A stretch of 64,000 bases of DNA. Origin: Agathobacter sp. GTDB lineage: Bacteria > Bacillota > Clostridia > Lachnospirales > Lachnospiraceae. Location of the stretch: NCBI GenBank assembly GCA_022769125.1, contig JALEKN010000005.1:47520-111519 (forward strand), given 5' to 3'. The notes beneath the pieces were generated by a model, which was not told where the DNA came from, did not search any database, and was given only the letters and a program-made list of their open reading frames with translations. The number at the start of each line of letters is the position of its first letter. The first letter of the stretch is position 1. The translations under genes and the position numbers were made by a program. Below are positions 36,535 through 48,060 of this stretch, one piece after another.

Positions 36535-37401
36535 TTATGCCCCAATCTTCTTTGAGCATGCGATTGCAAGTGCCCCCGGTCCGATATGGCAGGAAACGGA
36601 AAGTGATAACGGATTCATAACGATCTCGTTGTCCGGGAATGCTTCCTGAACTTCTGCCTTGAATGCCTCTGCTGCATCCCTGTCGTAGGTGTATGCAATC
36701 TCAAGGTGCATGTTCCTGCCATCCGGATCATGGAACCGTTCTGCAAAATCCTTCTTCATTGTCTCAATCATGATATTCTTGCCCTGTTTTGAGGTACGTG
36801 CCTTTGCAAAGGCATCTAACTTCTCTCCCTGGATCTGAAGCACCGGCTTTAGCTTAAGCAGTGTACCGAGCGCTGCCGCTGCCGGGGTAATCCGCCCGCC
36901 CTTTTTCAGGTAATAAAGGGTGTCCAGCATAATGTAGATGGAGGAATCGAATTTTGCATCCATAAGGATCTGCTTGATTTCTGCTGCGCTCTTTCCGTCA
37001 GCTGCAAGTTCCATAGCATCTAATACCGACTGTCTCTGGGTAACAGAGATTCTCTGGTTGTCAATTACCTGAACCTTGCCATCATAATCCTCGGATAACA
37101 TGATAGCAGTCGCACAGGAGCTTGAGAGTCCGGAAGACATTGGGATATAAACAATCTCATCATATTCCTTCAACAGTTCATCCCATGTATCTGTCACATT
37201 GCCGACAAGCGGCATGGATGTCTTGATCTCGCAATCGGATTTGAGCTTCTCATAAAACTGTTCCTGTGTCAGATCTATATCCTCATAAAACATCTTCTCA
37301 TCGATATAAAACGGCATTGGAATTACAGTGATTCCCATCTCTTTTGCCTCTGCCTGTGTGATTCCGCTATTGCTGTCTGTCATTATTGCAACTCTGCTCA
37401 T
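36535..37401 (-). CDS. DegV family protein
   Basis: DegV/FakB proteins bind a fatty acid and, with FakA kinase, enter phospholipid synthesis. The 288-residue protein begins VAIMTDSNSGITQAEAKEMG (MTDS at the first lobe), contains LKSDCEIKTSMPLVGNVTD (TS of the fatty-acid-binding loop), YIPMSSGLSSSCATAIML, YLKKGGRITPAAAALGTLL, and the C-terminal LSVSCHIGPGALAIACSKK. There is no FakA nearby, so the partner is elsewhere. GGAGGCGTGAA lies before ATG 37401. Confidence 0.9.
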   Translation of the reverse strand: MSRVAIMTDSNSGITQAEAKEMGITVIPMPFYIDEKMFYEDIDLTQEQFYEKLKSDCEIKTSMPLVGNVTDTWDELLKEYDEIVYIPMSSGLSSSCATAIMLSEDYDGKVQVIDNQRISVTQRQSVLDAMELAADGKSAAEIKQILMDAKFDSSIYIMLDTLYYLKKGGRITPAAAALGTLLKLKPVLQIQGEKLDAFAKARTSKQGKNIMIETMKKDFAERFHDPDGRNMHLEIAYTYDRDAAEAFKAEVQEAFPDNEIVMNPLSLSVSCHIGPGALAIACSKKIGA

Positions 37402-37528
37402 TTCACGCCTCCATTACTGTTTTATGTTTTATTCTTTGTAAATATACCATACAAAAAACCAAAAGAAAAGCTAGTAATAAAGCCGTTTTGATGTGGTTTT
37501 TGAAACTATTTCCATTGTGTGCAGACTC

Positions 37529-37590
37529 GCAAGCGATTGCTTGCTCCGTATATTCGCAATCCGTGCTTCGCACTTCTTGCTCATATACGG
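37529..37590. repeat. Nested palindromic intergenic element
   Basis: The interval contains GCAAGC-GATT-GCTTGC (37529-37544), then an 8-bp pair CCGTATAT (37546-37553) with ATATACGG (37583-37590), with GTGC-TTC-GCAC inside. It lies between degV and the groEL terminator. No coding sense is visible. It looks like a short dispersed palindromic repeat; repeat status was not tested. Confidence 0.5.
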
Positions 37591-37603
37591 TCATTCGTCA
37601 AAT

Positions 37604-37643
37604 AAAAAAACGCAGTTGCATGCAAGCATGCACTGCGTTTTTT
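37604..37643 (-). terminator. groEL terminator
   Basis: AAAAAAACGCAG and CTGCGTTTTTT arms enclose GCATGC repeats to give a long stem just past the groEL stop, with T-runs on both sides. Confidence 0.85.
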
Positions 37644-37663
37644 ATTTTCCTCATTGTCTGCGC

Positions 37664-39295
<1,632 letters not shown>

Positions 39296-39358
39296 CTATC
39301 TCCTTTATATGATTACGATTCAAAATTCATTATTTCTGACAACTGCTGCAAGCAATGC

Positions 39359-39643
39359 TTATTCAACAACTGCAAGGATATCATTCTGCCGGACAATGAT
39401 GTACTCCTGCCCATCAAGCTTTACTTCTGTTCCTGCATACTTGGAATAGATTACTTTCTGTCCTTCCTTTACCTGCATAACAACTTCTTTTCCGTCAACC
39501 ATTCCGCCAGGTCCAACTGCAATTACCTCAGCCTCCTGTGGCTTTTCCTGTGCGGTACTAGTTAAAATAATACCTGATTTTGTTGTTTCTTCAGCTTCTA
39601 ACTGCTTAAGTACTACTCTGTCTGTTAATGGAACTAATTTCAT
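39359..39643 (-). CDS. groES: Co-chaperonin GroES
   Basis: GroES caps the GroEL ring. From ATG 39643 (AAGAAGGAGGCATTCAAA upstream) it has 94 residues: MKLVPLTDRVVLKQLEAEET, a mobile loop TTKSGIILTSTAQEKPQEAE, and KVIYSKYAGTEVKLDGQEYI. The frame extends 10 codons further upstream without a ribosome site. It is first in the groES-groEL operon behind a perfect CIRCE. Confidence 0.97.
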   Translation of the reverse strand: MKLVPLTDRVVLKQLEAEETTKSGIILTSTAQEKPQEAEVIAVGPGGMVDGKEVVMQVKEGQKVIYSKYAGTEVKLDGQEYIIVRQNDILAVVE

Positions 39644-39666
39644 TTTGAATGCCTCCTTCTTGTTTA

Positions 39667-39733
39667 TTAGCACTCATTTCATTCGAGTGCTAACTGATGG
39701 TCTTATAATAATTTTTTACGCACACATAAGCAA
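39667..39733 (-). promoter_or_regulatory. groESL promoter and CIRCE operator
   Basis: A perfect CIRCE, TTAGCACTC-N9-GAGTGCTAA, lies at 39667-39693, the HrcA repressor site. TTGCTT (39728-39733) and TATTAT (39705-39710) are 17 bp apart just upstream. CIRCE at the transcription start is the standard heat-shock arrangement; hrcA itself is not in the window. Confidence 0.93.
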
Positions 39734-39844
39734 ACGTATCCGTTCCAGTATTTCGTCCTTATATCTTTTCTTTTCTCTCGTTTTCTTTGTTTTTCTCTTA
39801 TTTTCTTCTATTTGTCGTTTTTATACTTTTTTTATAAATGGTTT

Positions 39845-40630
39845 TCAGATCAGTCCATAGTGTTCCATTGCTCTTAAAATACCATCCTCATGAATATCTG
39901 ATGTTACATATTCGGCTGCTTCCTTTGCAGCCGCAGTCGCATTTCCCATTGCAATGCTATGTCCTGCGTATGTCAACATATCAAGATCATTCACGCTGTC
40001 TCCAACTGCAAACGTATCCGCCCTGTCAATCTGCAGATGATTGCACAACCATTCAATTCCGGTTGCTTTCGAAGTTCCCTTCGGAACAAACTCAACCACA
40101 TTGCCCTCATGTTCTAATACTTCAAATTCGCTGTTCAGTTCCCGCTTTGCGCGCACATAGTCTGACTGCGGGAGTATATCTGCTGAAAACTTATTGATCC
40201 GTATCTCCGCATCATAGCCTTTCAGAGGCAGCGCTGTTTCCCCCATCTCCTGGAACAGATAAACCACATATGGGTCCTCCTCAAATCCTTTTTCAGAGAT
40301 CCAATGATGTACCGGGCCCTCCAGCACCACCGGCATACGGCATTCCTCTAGTACCCGGATTACTTTCTTTACAAGCTCCGGTTCAAGGATCTTCTCATGC
40401 AGGATCTTTCCACCCATTTCCACATGGTTGCCACATGCAGCTACCACACCATCAAAGCCTAATCCCAAAAGTTCCTCTGACCGTATATTTCCTCTTGCCC
40501 TTCCACTGCACAAAAAGGTCTTATGCCCATTTTCCTTCAGCCTGTATATCGCTTTCTTTGTACTCTCCGGGATCTGCATTTTGTCATCCCACAAGGTTCC
40601 ATCGATATCAAAAAAAATCCATTTACTCAT
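39845..40630 (-). CDS. HAD superfamily (Cof-type) phosphatase
   Basis: A 261-residue haloacid dehalogenase-like hydrolase of the IIB/Cof type. Motif I is FFDIDGTLWDD, motif II is FLCSGR, motif III includes KGTSKATGIEWL, and motif IV is AVGDSVNDLDMLTYAG; a cap domain spans about 80-190. These enzymes dephosphorylate sugar phosphates or cofactors; the substrate is not readable. I used ATG 40630 rather than the longer open frame, which overlaps the next gene. It is coded 14 bp after a thioredoxin-reductase-like gene. Confidence 0.88.
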   Translation of the reverse strand: MSKWIFFDIDGTLWDDKMQIPESTKKAIYRLKENGHKTFLCSGRARGNIRSEELLGLGFDGVVAACGNHVEMGGKILHEKILEPELVKKVIRVLEECRMPVVLEGPVHHWISEKGFEEDPYVVYLFQEMGETALPLKGYDAEIRINKFSADILPQSDYVRAKRELNSEFEVLEHEGNVVEFVPKGTSKATGIEWLCNHLQIDRADTFAVGDSVNDLDMLTYAGHSIAMGNATAAAKEAAEYVTSDIHEDGILRAMEHYGLI

Positions 40631-40644
40631 TTGTACTATTTCCT

Positions 40645-41589
40645 TTACTTCTTTATCTCTCTTAAATATTCCATGATGCTGTGAACCGCGACATTTCCCT
40701 CGCCGACCGCCTTTGCGTACTGGTAAGGTCTGCCCGTGCAATCTCCCGCCGCATAGCAGCCCCTGATGTTCGTTTCCTGCCTGCGATTTACTTTGATATG
40801 GCGCTCCTCCTGTTCCAATCCTTTGATCAACGCCACAGGACTATAGCTATCCTTTAGACAGAATATTCCATCTACCGCAAGGATATCACCCCACAGCGCA
40901 GGATTTTGCATACTGCTCTGCTCCAGGGTTTTCTCCCCCGCCGCTTCCAGAGACTCCACATTCCGTCTGCCCTTGCAGCGCACACCATTTACAAGTCCAT
41001 CCCCAAGCACCTCGATTGGAGCTGTTTTCAGAAGAGTAACGTTCTCCCTCTTTATTCCAAAATCCGGGTACGTTGCATATACATATACTTTTTCTGCAAT
41101 ATCTGCCAGAAATTCGATCTCAGCCTCATATTCCGGATTGGTGCAGTAAACTGCGATCGTCTTCCCTGCGTAGAGCCTTCCGTCACAGGTTGCGCAGTAG
41201 CTGACGCCCTTTCCGAGATATTCCGCTTCCCCTGCCATTGTTGTGTTCGGCGCCATTCCCATCGCAATCAGGATTGTCTTTGCCATCCACGATTCCTGAC
41301 CGGAAAAAAGTGCATACTGCTGCCCCATCGGAAAGATCTGATTGATGACTTTTTCCGTAATCACAAGTCCTTCCTCTTCGATTTGTTTCTGAAAGGTCTG
41401 CTGCATTTCCTTTCCGGTCACTTCGATAAGTCCCGGATAGTTGCTGATCTTTTCCGCCAGTTCTACCTTTTTGCTGACATTTTTGCTTCCGAACCAAATT
41501 ACATTAAGATTTCTCGCTTTCGCGGTAAGTGCCGCGGAAAGCCCTGCCGGACCACTTCCGATGATTGCAATATCATAAATTTCTTCCAT
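40645..41589 (-). CDS. Thioredoxin-reductase-like flavoprotein
   Basis: A 314-residue FAD/NAD(P)-binding protein. It starts MEEIYDIAIIGSGPAGLSAA (FAD dinucleotide fold), contains GVSYCATCDGRLYAGKTIAV with the CxxC redox pair of TrxB, and ends GCYAAGDCTGRPYQYAKAVG. The central NADPH fold is degenerate (IAVYCTNPEYEAEIEFLA, without the usual GGGxSA), so it may use another donor or act like other TrxB-related oxidoreductases. ATG 41589 has GGAAG upstream; the frame also opens at 41610. Confidence 0.82.
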   Translation of the reverse strand: MEEIYDIAIIGSGPAGLSAALTAKARNLNVIWFGSKNVSKKVELAEKISNYPGLIEVTGKEMQQTFQKQIEEEGLVITEKVINQIFPMGQQYALFSGQESWMAKTILIAMGMAPNTTMAGEAEYLGKGVSYCATCDGRLYAGKTIAVYCTNPEYEAEIEFLADIAEKVYVYATYPDFGIKRENVTLLKTAPIEVLGDGLVNGVRCKGRRNVESLEAAGEKTLEQSSMQNPALWGDILAVDGIFCLKDSYSPVALIKGLEQEERHIKVNRRQETNIRGCYAAGDCTGRPYQYAKAVGEGNVAVHSIMEYLREIKK

Positions 41590-41672
41590 ATCTGCTTCCT
41601 CTTTTCTCATATTCGCGATGCATTATTGAGTATACCAAGCTCTTTGCATAATTACTACGATTTTTTACACAA

Positions 41673-41728
41673 AGAGGCTGCAAAACGATTGCATCTGTTT
41701 CCAGACCTTCTCGTAAAAAGCAGCCTCT
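41673..41728 (-). terminator. Possible gltD terminator
   Basis: AGAGGCTGC and GCAGCCTCT form a perfect 9-bp stem around a 38-base loop, followed on the minus strand by TTTGTGTAAAAAA. It lies between the gltD stop and the flavoprotein gene. Confidence 0.55.
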
Positions 41729-41794
41729 CTTGCTCGCCCGACATCCATCACTGTTCTTGGATATCCAAAGCCTATTCTATTGTTTTGTTCATTG

Positions 41795-43288
41795 CTACTG
41801 CACAGACAGATACGAATATCCCATCAGGCTCTCGTCCACCTCGCGCGCGACCTCACGGCCTTCGCGGATTGCCCAAACGACAAGGGACTGCCCTCTGTGC
41901 ATATCGCCTGCAGTAAATACATTCTTGATGTTCGTGGCATAGCTGTCTGCATCGGTGGCAACATTCGTGCGTCCGTTTAATGTCACGCCAAATGCCTTCG
42001 CGATATAATTCTCCGTTCCGAGGAAGCCTGCTGCGATCAATACAAGCTCTGCCGGGATCTTCTTCTCCGTACCCTCAACCGGAACCATATTAAAACGTCC
42101 GGTGGCCTCATCCTTCTTTGATTCGAGGCTTACGATGGTGACACCGTCAAGTTCTCCCTTCTTGTTCTTGTGGAACTCTTTGACCGTGGTGGTATAAATA
42201 CGCGGATCATGACCAAACTTTGCGATTGCCTCCTCCTGACCATAATCAGTCTTTAGGATCTTCGGCCACTCCGGCCACGGATTGTTTGCCGCACGGCACA
42301 CCGGTGGGCATGGCATCATCTCAAGCTGGGTGACTGACTTTGCGCCCTGTCTTATCGCAGTTCCCACGCAGTCGTTTCCGGTATCACCGCCGCCGATAAT
42401 GACAACGTTCTTTCCCTCTGCAGAGATGAATTTCTTGTCCGCGAGATTGGAATTTAGCAAACTCTTTGTCGTCTGCGTCAGATAATCCACCGCAAAATAG
42501 ATTCCCTTTGCCTCTCTTCCCGGCGCCTTGATGTCACGTGGATTCTTTGCGCCGCAGCACAAGATCACGCGGTCGTATTTCTTCATAAGTTCCGAAGCCT
42601 TGATGTCTGTTCCCACATTGCAGCCCGTCACAAACTCGATGCCTTCCGCTTTCATCACCTCGATTTTGCGGTCGATGATCTTCTTGTCTAACTTCATATT
42701 CGGAATACCATACATCAGAAGTCCTCCGATGCGGTCCTCGCGCTCATAGACGGTTACGGAATGGCCTCTCTGATTGAGCTGGTCTGCCGCTGCAAGTCCG
42801 GATGGGCCGCTTCCTACGATTGCAACTGTCTTTCCGGTACGAACCTTCGGCGGTTTCGGTGCTGCATATCCGTTTTCATAGGCAGTCTCAATCACACCAT
42901 GCTCATTGTCACGAACGGACACCGGGTCCCCCCAATGACCACAGGTACATGCTTTTTCGCAGAGTGCCGGACACACGCGTGAGGTAAACTCCGGGAAGTT
43001 GTTCGTCTTGTGCAGCCTGTTGTATGCCTGTTCCCAATTTCCTGTATAAACTAAGTCATTCCACTCCGGCACCAGATTGTGCAATGGACAGCCTGAAGTC
43101 ATTCCGGCAAGCGTTGCACCGGACTGGCAGAACGGAACACCGCAATCCATGCAGCGTGCCGCCTGCTTCTGCTGATTTTCCTTAGAGAGGAACACATGGA
43201 ACTCGTTGTAATTTTTGATACGCTCCTGTGGAGCGATGGATGTTGCATCCACTCTTTCATAATCTAAAAATCCGGTTGGTTTTCCCAT
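41795..43288 (-). CDS. gltD: Glutamate synthase, small subunit
   Basis: GltD passes electrons from NAD(P)H via FAD to GltB. The 497 residues show the N-terminal Fe-S cysteines CMDCGVPFCQSG and CPLHNLVPEWNDLVY, then CPALCEKACTCGHWGDPVSV, an FAD fold VAIVGSGPSGLAAADQLNQR, an NAD fold VVIIGGGDTGNDCVGTAIRQ, and ATDADSYATNIKNVFTAGDM near the end. It is coded 14 bp after gltB on the same strand. Confidence 0.96.
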   Translation of the reverse strand: MGKPTGFLDYERVDATSIAPQERIKNYNEFHVFLSKENQQKQAARCMDCGVPFCQSGATLAGMTSGCPLHNLVPEWNDLVYTGNWEQAYNRLHKTNNFPEFTSRVCPALCEKACTCGHWGDPVSVRDNEHGVIETAYENGYAAPKPPKVRTGKTVAIVGSGPSGLAAADQLNQRGHSVTVYEREDRIGGLLMYGIPNMKLDKKIIDRKIEVMKAEGIEFVTGCNVGTDIKASELMKKYDRVILCCGAKNPRDIKAPGREAKGIYFAVDYLTQTTKSLLNSNLADKKFISAEGKNVVIIGGGDTGNDCVGTAIRQGAKSVTQLEMMPCPPVCRAANNPWPEWPKILKTDYGQEEAIAKFGHDPRIYTTTVKEFHKNKKGELDGVTIVSLESKKDEATGRFNMVPVEGTEKKIPAELVLIAAGFLGTENYIAKAFGVTLNGRTNVATDADSYATNIKNVFTAGDMHRGQSLVVWAIREGREVAREVDESLMGYSYLSVQ

Positions 43289-43302
43289 CTTTGTTCCCCT
43301 CC

Positions 43303-46300
43303 TTACTCTCTGGTGCTCGCATAAAATGCTTCGATCTGTGCCTGTTCCGCATTGAGACCCTTTTCTTCCATCTGCACGATTGCCATCTGCATACGGTTAT
43401 AATCATATGGTATTACCTTTTTAAACTTCGGAAGATACTCACTGAAATGGTCAAGGACTTCCTTGCCCTTCTCAGAGTTGGTCAGAGTTACATGCTCCTT
43501 GATCATCTCTTTCAACTCAAGCACATCGTACTTGTTGGTCACTTCCTCTGTAAATACCATCGACTTGTTGGTTCTCATGTAAAGGTCATTGTCCTCATCC
43601 AAAACATATGCGATACCGCCGCTCATTCCAGCCGCAAAGTTCTTTCCGGTCTTGCCAAGCACAACAACACGCCCGCCGGTCATGTATTCGCATCCGTGAT
43701 CACCAACACCCTCAACAACTGCAGTTGCACCGGAATTTCTTACGCAGAAGCGCTCACCTGCAACACCGTTGATAAATGCCTTACCGCTTGTTGCACCATA
43801 AAGTGCCACGTTTCCGATAATAATATTTTCGTCCTTCTTGTACTTAACGCCTGTCGGCGGATATACGATCAGCTTGCCGCCGGACAACCCCTTGCCGAAA
43901 TAGTCGTTGGAATCTCCTGTCAGTTCCAATGTAAGCCCCTTCGGGATAAATGCGCCAAAACTCTGTCCACCTGCTCCGGTACACTTGATGATGTAGGTAT
44001 CCTCCTCCAGTGCATCGTCGTATTTCTTTGTGATCTCGGAGCCGAAGATTGTTCCGAGCGAACGGTTCGTGTTGGTTACTTCCGTCTCGATGACACGCTT
44101 TTGCTTTTTCTCAAGCGCCGGTGCAAGCTGTGCAAGGATCACCTGGATATCCTTTGTCTTATCCAGCTCGAAATCGTATACCTGCTTCGGATCGAAGATC
44201 ACGCTCTCCTTCTTGCCTGCGAACGGATTATTTAAAATGTTGGAAAGGTCGATCTTTGCCTCGCGCTCGGACAGATCCTCACGCACCTTTAACAGATCAC
44301 TTCTTCCTACCAATTCATCCACGCTTCTTACGCCAAGCTTTGCCATATACTCACGCAGTTCCTCTGCGATAAACTTCATGAAGTTTTCTACATATTCCGG
44401 CTTGCCTGCAAAACGCTTGCGAAGCTCCGGATTCTGGGTTGCGATACCAGCCGGGCAGGTATCAAGGTTGCAGACACGCATCATCACGCAGCCCATCGTT
44501 ACAAGCGGAGCGGTTGCAAATCCAAACTCCTCCGCACCAAGACAGGCAGCGATTGCTACGTCACGTCCGCTCATCAGCTTTCCGTCAGTCTCGATACGCA
44601 CCTTGTTGCGCAGTCCGTTCATGATGAGTGTCTGATGTGTCTCCGCAAGTCCAAGTTCCCAAGGAAGTCCCGCATTGTGGATGGATGAGCTTGGTGCCGC
44701 ACCGGTACCACCGTCATATCCGGAGATCAGCACAACCTGTGCACCGGCCTTTGCGACACCCGCTGCGACGGTTCCAACACCAGCCTCAGATACCAATTTT
44801 ACGGAAATGCGGGCATCACGGTTTGCGTTCTTTAAGTCAAAGATCAACTGTTCCAAATCCTCACTGGAATAGATGTCGTGGTGCGGTGGCGGGGAAATCA
44901 GCGATACACCCGGCGTGGAAAGTCTTGTCTTTGCAATCCACGGATATACCTTCTTGCCCGGAAGATGTCCGCCCTCACCCGGCTTTGCGCCCTGTGCCAT
45001 CTTGATCTGGATTTCCTGCGCGCTGGTGAGGTAGCGGCTTGTCACACCGAAACGTCCAGATGCGACCTGTTTGATTGCGGAGCAGCGGTTCAGTCCGTCC
45101 GCGCCGATTGTCAGACGATCCTTATCTTCACCACCCTCACCGGTGTTTGACTTGCCATGCAGATGATTCATTGCGATTGCAAGTGTCTCATGTGCCTCCT
45201 TAGAGATAGAGCCATAGGACATCGCGCCGGTCTTGAAACGGGTTACGATGGAATCCACGCTCTCTACCTCCTCCAGCTTGATCGGCTTTTTCGGGTAGTT
45301 AAAGTCCATAAGCCCGCGAAGGTTTGTGGTCTTTTGTTCCTCGTCCACCAGATTGGTGTACTGCTTGAACAATTCGTAGTCGCCTCTCTGCGTAGACTGC
45401 TGAAGCAGATGGATAGTCGCCGGATTGTATAAATGCCGGTCTGCATTGCTTCTCATCTTATGTCGGCCCTGACTGTCAAGCGTCAGATCCGTGGAAAGTC
45501 CGAGCGGATCATAGGCTGCGGAATGGAGCGTATTTACATCATTTTCAATATCCTTTAACTTGATTCCACCGATACGGCTCACCGTGTTGGTAAAGTATTT
45601 GTCAATAACTTCCTTATCAATACCGATTGCCTCAAAGATCTTTGATCCCTGATAAGACTGTATGGTGGAGATACCCATCTTGGCAGCAATCTTGACAATG
45701 CCTGTGATGATCGCTTTGTTGTAATCATCAATTGCTGCATAGTAATCCTTGTCAAGCATATGCTCATCGATGAGCTGTTTTACGGTATCCTGTGCCAGAT
45801 ACGGATTGATTGCGGTAGCGCCAAAGCCAAGCAATGTTGCAAAATGATGTACCTCTCTCGGCTCACCGGATTCTAAGATCAAGGAAAGTGAAGTACGCTT
45901 TTTCGTCTTTACCAGATACTGCTGTAACGCGGAAACTGCAAGCAGCGATGGAATTGCAACATGGTTGTCATCCACACCGCGGTCAGACAGGATCAGGATG
46001 TTCGCACCATCACGGAACGCACGGTCTGCCTCGATGTACATGCGGTCGATTGCTTTTTCAAGGCTTGTGTTCTTATAATATACGATGGAAATGGTTGCTA
46101 CCTTAAAGCCCTCCACCTTCATAGAACGGATCTTCATCAGGTCGGTGTTCGTAAGAATCGGATTGTTAATGCGGAGCACCTTACAGTTTTCCGGCTTTTC
46201 CTCGAGGAGGTTGCCCGCGGAACCGACATAGACGGTCGTTGAGGTAACGACTTCCTCACGGATAGAATCGATTGGCGGGTTTGTAACCTGTGCAAACAGC

Positions 46301-47856
46301 TGCTTAAAGTAGTTAAACAATGGCTCACGATTGCCGGAAAGCGCTGCAAGCGGAGTGTCTGTTCCCATCGCTGCGGTTCCCTCCACACCATTCTTTGCCA
46401 TCGGCAAAATAGAGTCCTTTAAGGATTCATAGGTATATCCAAATGCCTTTTGCATACGCTGGCGTTCTTCCTTGGTATACTCCGGCACTCTCTGATTCGG
46501 TATCTTAAGGTCATGCAGCATAACGATGTTGCTGTCAAGCCACTCACCATATGGCCGCTTTCCTGCATAGCGCTCCTTTAACTCATCATCATCGATCACT
46601 CTGCCATTTACGGTATCAACGAGAAGCATCTTGCCTGGACGCAGGCGGTCCTTTGTCACGATCCTGGTCGGGTCAATGTCAAGAACTCCTACCTCGGAAG
46701 AAAGGATCAGATAATCGTCATCTGTAATATAGTAGCGGGATGGACGCAGACCGTTGCGGTCAAGCACAGCTCCCATCAGATCTCCATCAGAAAACAGAAT
46801 GGATGCAGGTCCATCCCACGGCTCCATCATCGTCGCATAATATTGGTAAAAATCCTTTTTCTTCTGGGACATGATCGAATTATTTGCCCACGGCTCCGGG
46901 ATCATGATCATGACTGCAAGCGGAAGATCCATTCCACTCATAACCAGAAATTCCAATGTATTGTCAAGCATCGCAGAGTCGGAGCCTTCCGTATTTACAA
47001 CCGGAAGCACCTTTTGGAATTCTCCTGCCAGCTTGCTGGAAGACATCGTCTCCTCGCGGGCAAGCATCTTGTCGGCATTGCCTCGGATGGTGTTGATCTC
47101 GCCGTTATGTACGATGAAACGGTTCGGATGTGCACGCTCCCAGCTCGGATTCGTGTTGGTTGAGAATCTGGAATGTACGGTTGCAATCGCGGACTCGTAA
47201 TCAACATCCTGTAAATCGGAGAAGAACTGGCGGAGCTGCTCTACCAGAAACATGCCCTTGTATACGATCGTCCTGCTGGATAAGGAAACTACATAGCTTC
47301 CATCGTTAGACTGTTCAAACACGCGTCTTGCCACATAGAGCTTGCGGTCAAAATCCAGTCCCTTTTCGACATTTTCCGGTCTCTTTACAAATGCCTGCAT
47401 GATGCACGGCATACATGCTCTCGCCTTGTCGGAAAGCTTATCCGGATGTGTCGGCACCTCTCTCCAGCCGAGGAACTCCATGCCCTCTTTTTCGATGATG
47501 ACCTCAAACATCTTCTTCGCCTGATTGAGCTTCATCTCAGACTGTGGGAAGAAGAACTGGCCGACACCGTAATCTCTCTCTTCGCCCAGCTCGATTCCGA
47601 GCGGCTTTGTCACCTTTGAGAAAAACTTGTGGGAGATCTGTAATAAAATACCTACACCATCTCCGGTCTTTCCGTCAGCATCCTTTCCGGCTCTGTGCTT
47701 TAAGTTCTCAACAATCTTTAAAGCATTCTCAACCGTATCGTGAGTCTTAATACCCTTGATATTGACAACGGCTCCGATACCGCAGTTATCGTGTTCAAAT
47801 CTCGGATCGTACAATCCCTTCGCAACGGCTGTGCTTTCGTTCCACTGTTCTTTCAT
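43303..47856 (-). CDS. gltB: Glutamate synthase, large subunit
   Basis: GltB makes two Glu from Gln and 2-oxoglutarate. The 1517-residue protein has a propeptide then the nucleophile Cys in DNCGIGAVVNIKG (Cys at about residue 25), the amidotransferase domain with NGEINTIRGN, a central domain, the FMN synthase domain with PGEGGHLPGKKVYPWIAKTR and SGYDGGTGAAP, the 3Fe-4S cysteine cluster region CVMMRVCNLDTCPAGIATQ, and the C-terminal beta-helix (GNVALYGATSGKAFINGVAG). It leads gltBD and depends on a promoter at 47913-47941. Confidence 0.97.
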   Translation of the reverse strand: MKEQWNESTAVAKGLYDPRFEHDNCGIGAVVNIKGIKTHDTVENALKIVENLKHRAGKDADGKTGDGVGILLQISHKFFSKVTKPLGIELGEERDYGVGQFFFPQSEMKLNQAKKMFEVIIEKEGMEFLGWREVPTHPDKLSDKARACMPCIMQAFVKRPENVEKGLDFDRKLYVARRVFEQSNDGSYVVSLSSRTIVYKGMFLVEQLRQFFSDLQDVDYESAIATVHSRFSTNTNPSWERAHPNRFIVHNGEINTIRGNADKMLAREETMSSSKLAGEFQKVLPVVNTEGSDSAMLDNTLEFLVMSGMDLPLAVMIMIPEPWANNSIMSQKKKDFYQYYATMMEPWDGPASILFSDGDLMGAVLDRNGLRPSRYYITDDDYLILSSEVGVLDIDPTRIVTKDRLRPGKMLLVDTVNGRVIDDDELKERYAGKRPYGEWLDSNIVMLHDLKIPNQRVPEYTKEERQRMQKAFGYTYESLKDSILPMAKNGVEGTAAMGTDTPLAALSGNREPLFNYFKQLFAQVTNPPIDSIREEVVTSTTVYVGSAGNLLEEKPENCKVLRINNPILTNTDLMKIRSMKVEGFKVATISIVYYKNTSLEKAIDRMYIEADRAFRDGANILILSDRGVDDNHVAIPSLLAVSALQQYLVKTKKRTSLSLILESGEPREVHHFATLLGFGATAINPYLAQDTVKQLIDEHMLDKDYYAAIDDYNKAIITGIVKIAAKMGISTIQSYQGSKIFEAIGIDKEVIDKYFTNTVSRIGGIKLKDIENDVNTLHSAAYDPLGLSTDLTLDSQGRHKMRSNADRHLYNPATIHLLQQSTQRGDYELFKQYTNLVDEEQKTTNLRGLMDFNYPKKPIKLEEVESVDSIVTRFKTGAMSYGSISKEAHETLAIAMNHLHGKSNTGEGGEDKDRLTIGADGLNRCSAIKQVASGRFGVTSRYLTSAQEIQIKMAQGAKPGEGGHLPGKKVYPWIAKTRLSTPGVSLISPPPHHDIYSSEDLEQLIFDLKNANRDARISVKLVSEAGVGTVAAGVAKAGAQVVLISGYDGGTGAAPSSSIHNAGLPWELGLAETHQTLIMNGLRNKVRIETDGKLMSGRDVAIAACLGAEEFGFATAPLVTMGCVMMRVCNLDTCPAGIATQNPELRKRFAGKPEYVENFMKFIAEELREYMAKLGVRSVDELVGRSDLLKVREDLSEREAKIDLSNILNNPFAGKKESVIFDPKQVYDFELDKTKDIQVILAQLAPALEKKQKRVIETEVTNTNRSLGTIFGSEITKKYDDALEEDTYIIKCTGAGGQSFGAFIPKGLTLELTGDSNDYFGKGLSGGKLIVYPPTGVKYKKDENIIIGNVALYGATSGKAFINGVAGERFCVRNSGATAVVEGVGDHGCEYMTGGRVVVLGKTGKNFAAGMSGGIAYVLDEDNDLYMRTNKSMVFTEEVTNKYDVLELKEMIKEHVTLTNSEKGKEVLDHFSEYLPKFKKVIPYDYNRMQMAIVQMEEKGLNAEQAQIEAFYASTRE

Positions 47857-47912
47857 ATTGCAGTCATCCTTTCGTCTGTGATATTTGTCAACAGCTTTCT
47901 AACTTGAGATAA

Positions 47913-47941
47913 ATTTTACTACAACCGTTTTTTGCTGTAAA
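47913..47941 (-). promoter_or_regulatory. gltB promoter
   Basis: TTTACA (47936-47941) and TAAAAT (47913-47918) are 17 bp apart, 57 bp before the gltB start. The stretch upstream (47942-48034) is very AT-rich and may act as an UP element or regulator site; no operator is recognisable. Confidence 0.65.
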
Positions 47942-48034
47942 TCCGTTTTTCTTGTTAAATTGTCTAATTATTTATCTTTATTACATTTCTAATTAAATTG
48001 TATATTCTATTTTTTATATTTACTTAACAAAAGT

Positions 48035-48060
48035 GGCACATGGAAACAATTACATGTGCC
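48035..48060 (-). terminator. Hairpin downstream of the ATC-hydrolase-like unit
   Basis: GGCACATG and CATGTGCC form a perfect 8-bp stem with a 10-base loop, followed by CACTTTTG on the minus strand. It is a possible weak terminator for the unit ending at 48139 or 48258. Confidence 0.5.

Noticed and set aside
41621..41794. Possible riboswitch between gltD and the flavoprotein gene
   Set aside because: The only clear structure is one long-loop hairpin best read as the gltD terminator.
43228..44235. 335-codon plus-strand frame antisense to gltB
   Set aside because: gltB motifs are intact on the other strand; the frame has no ribosome site or family pattern.
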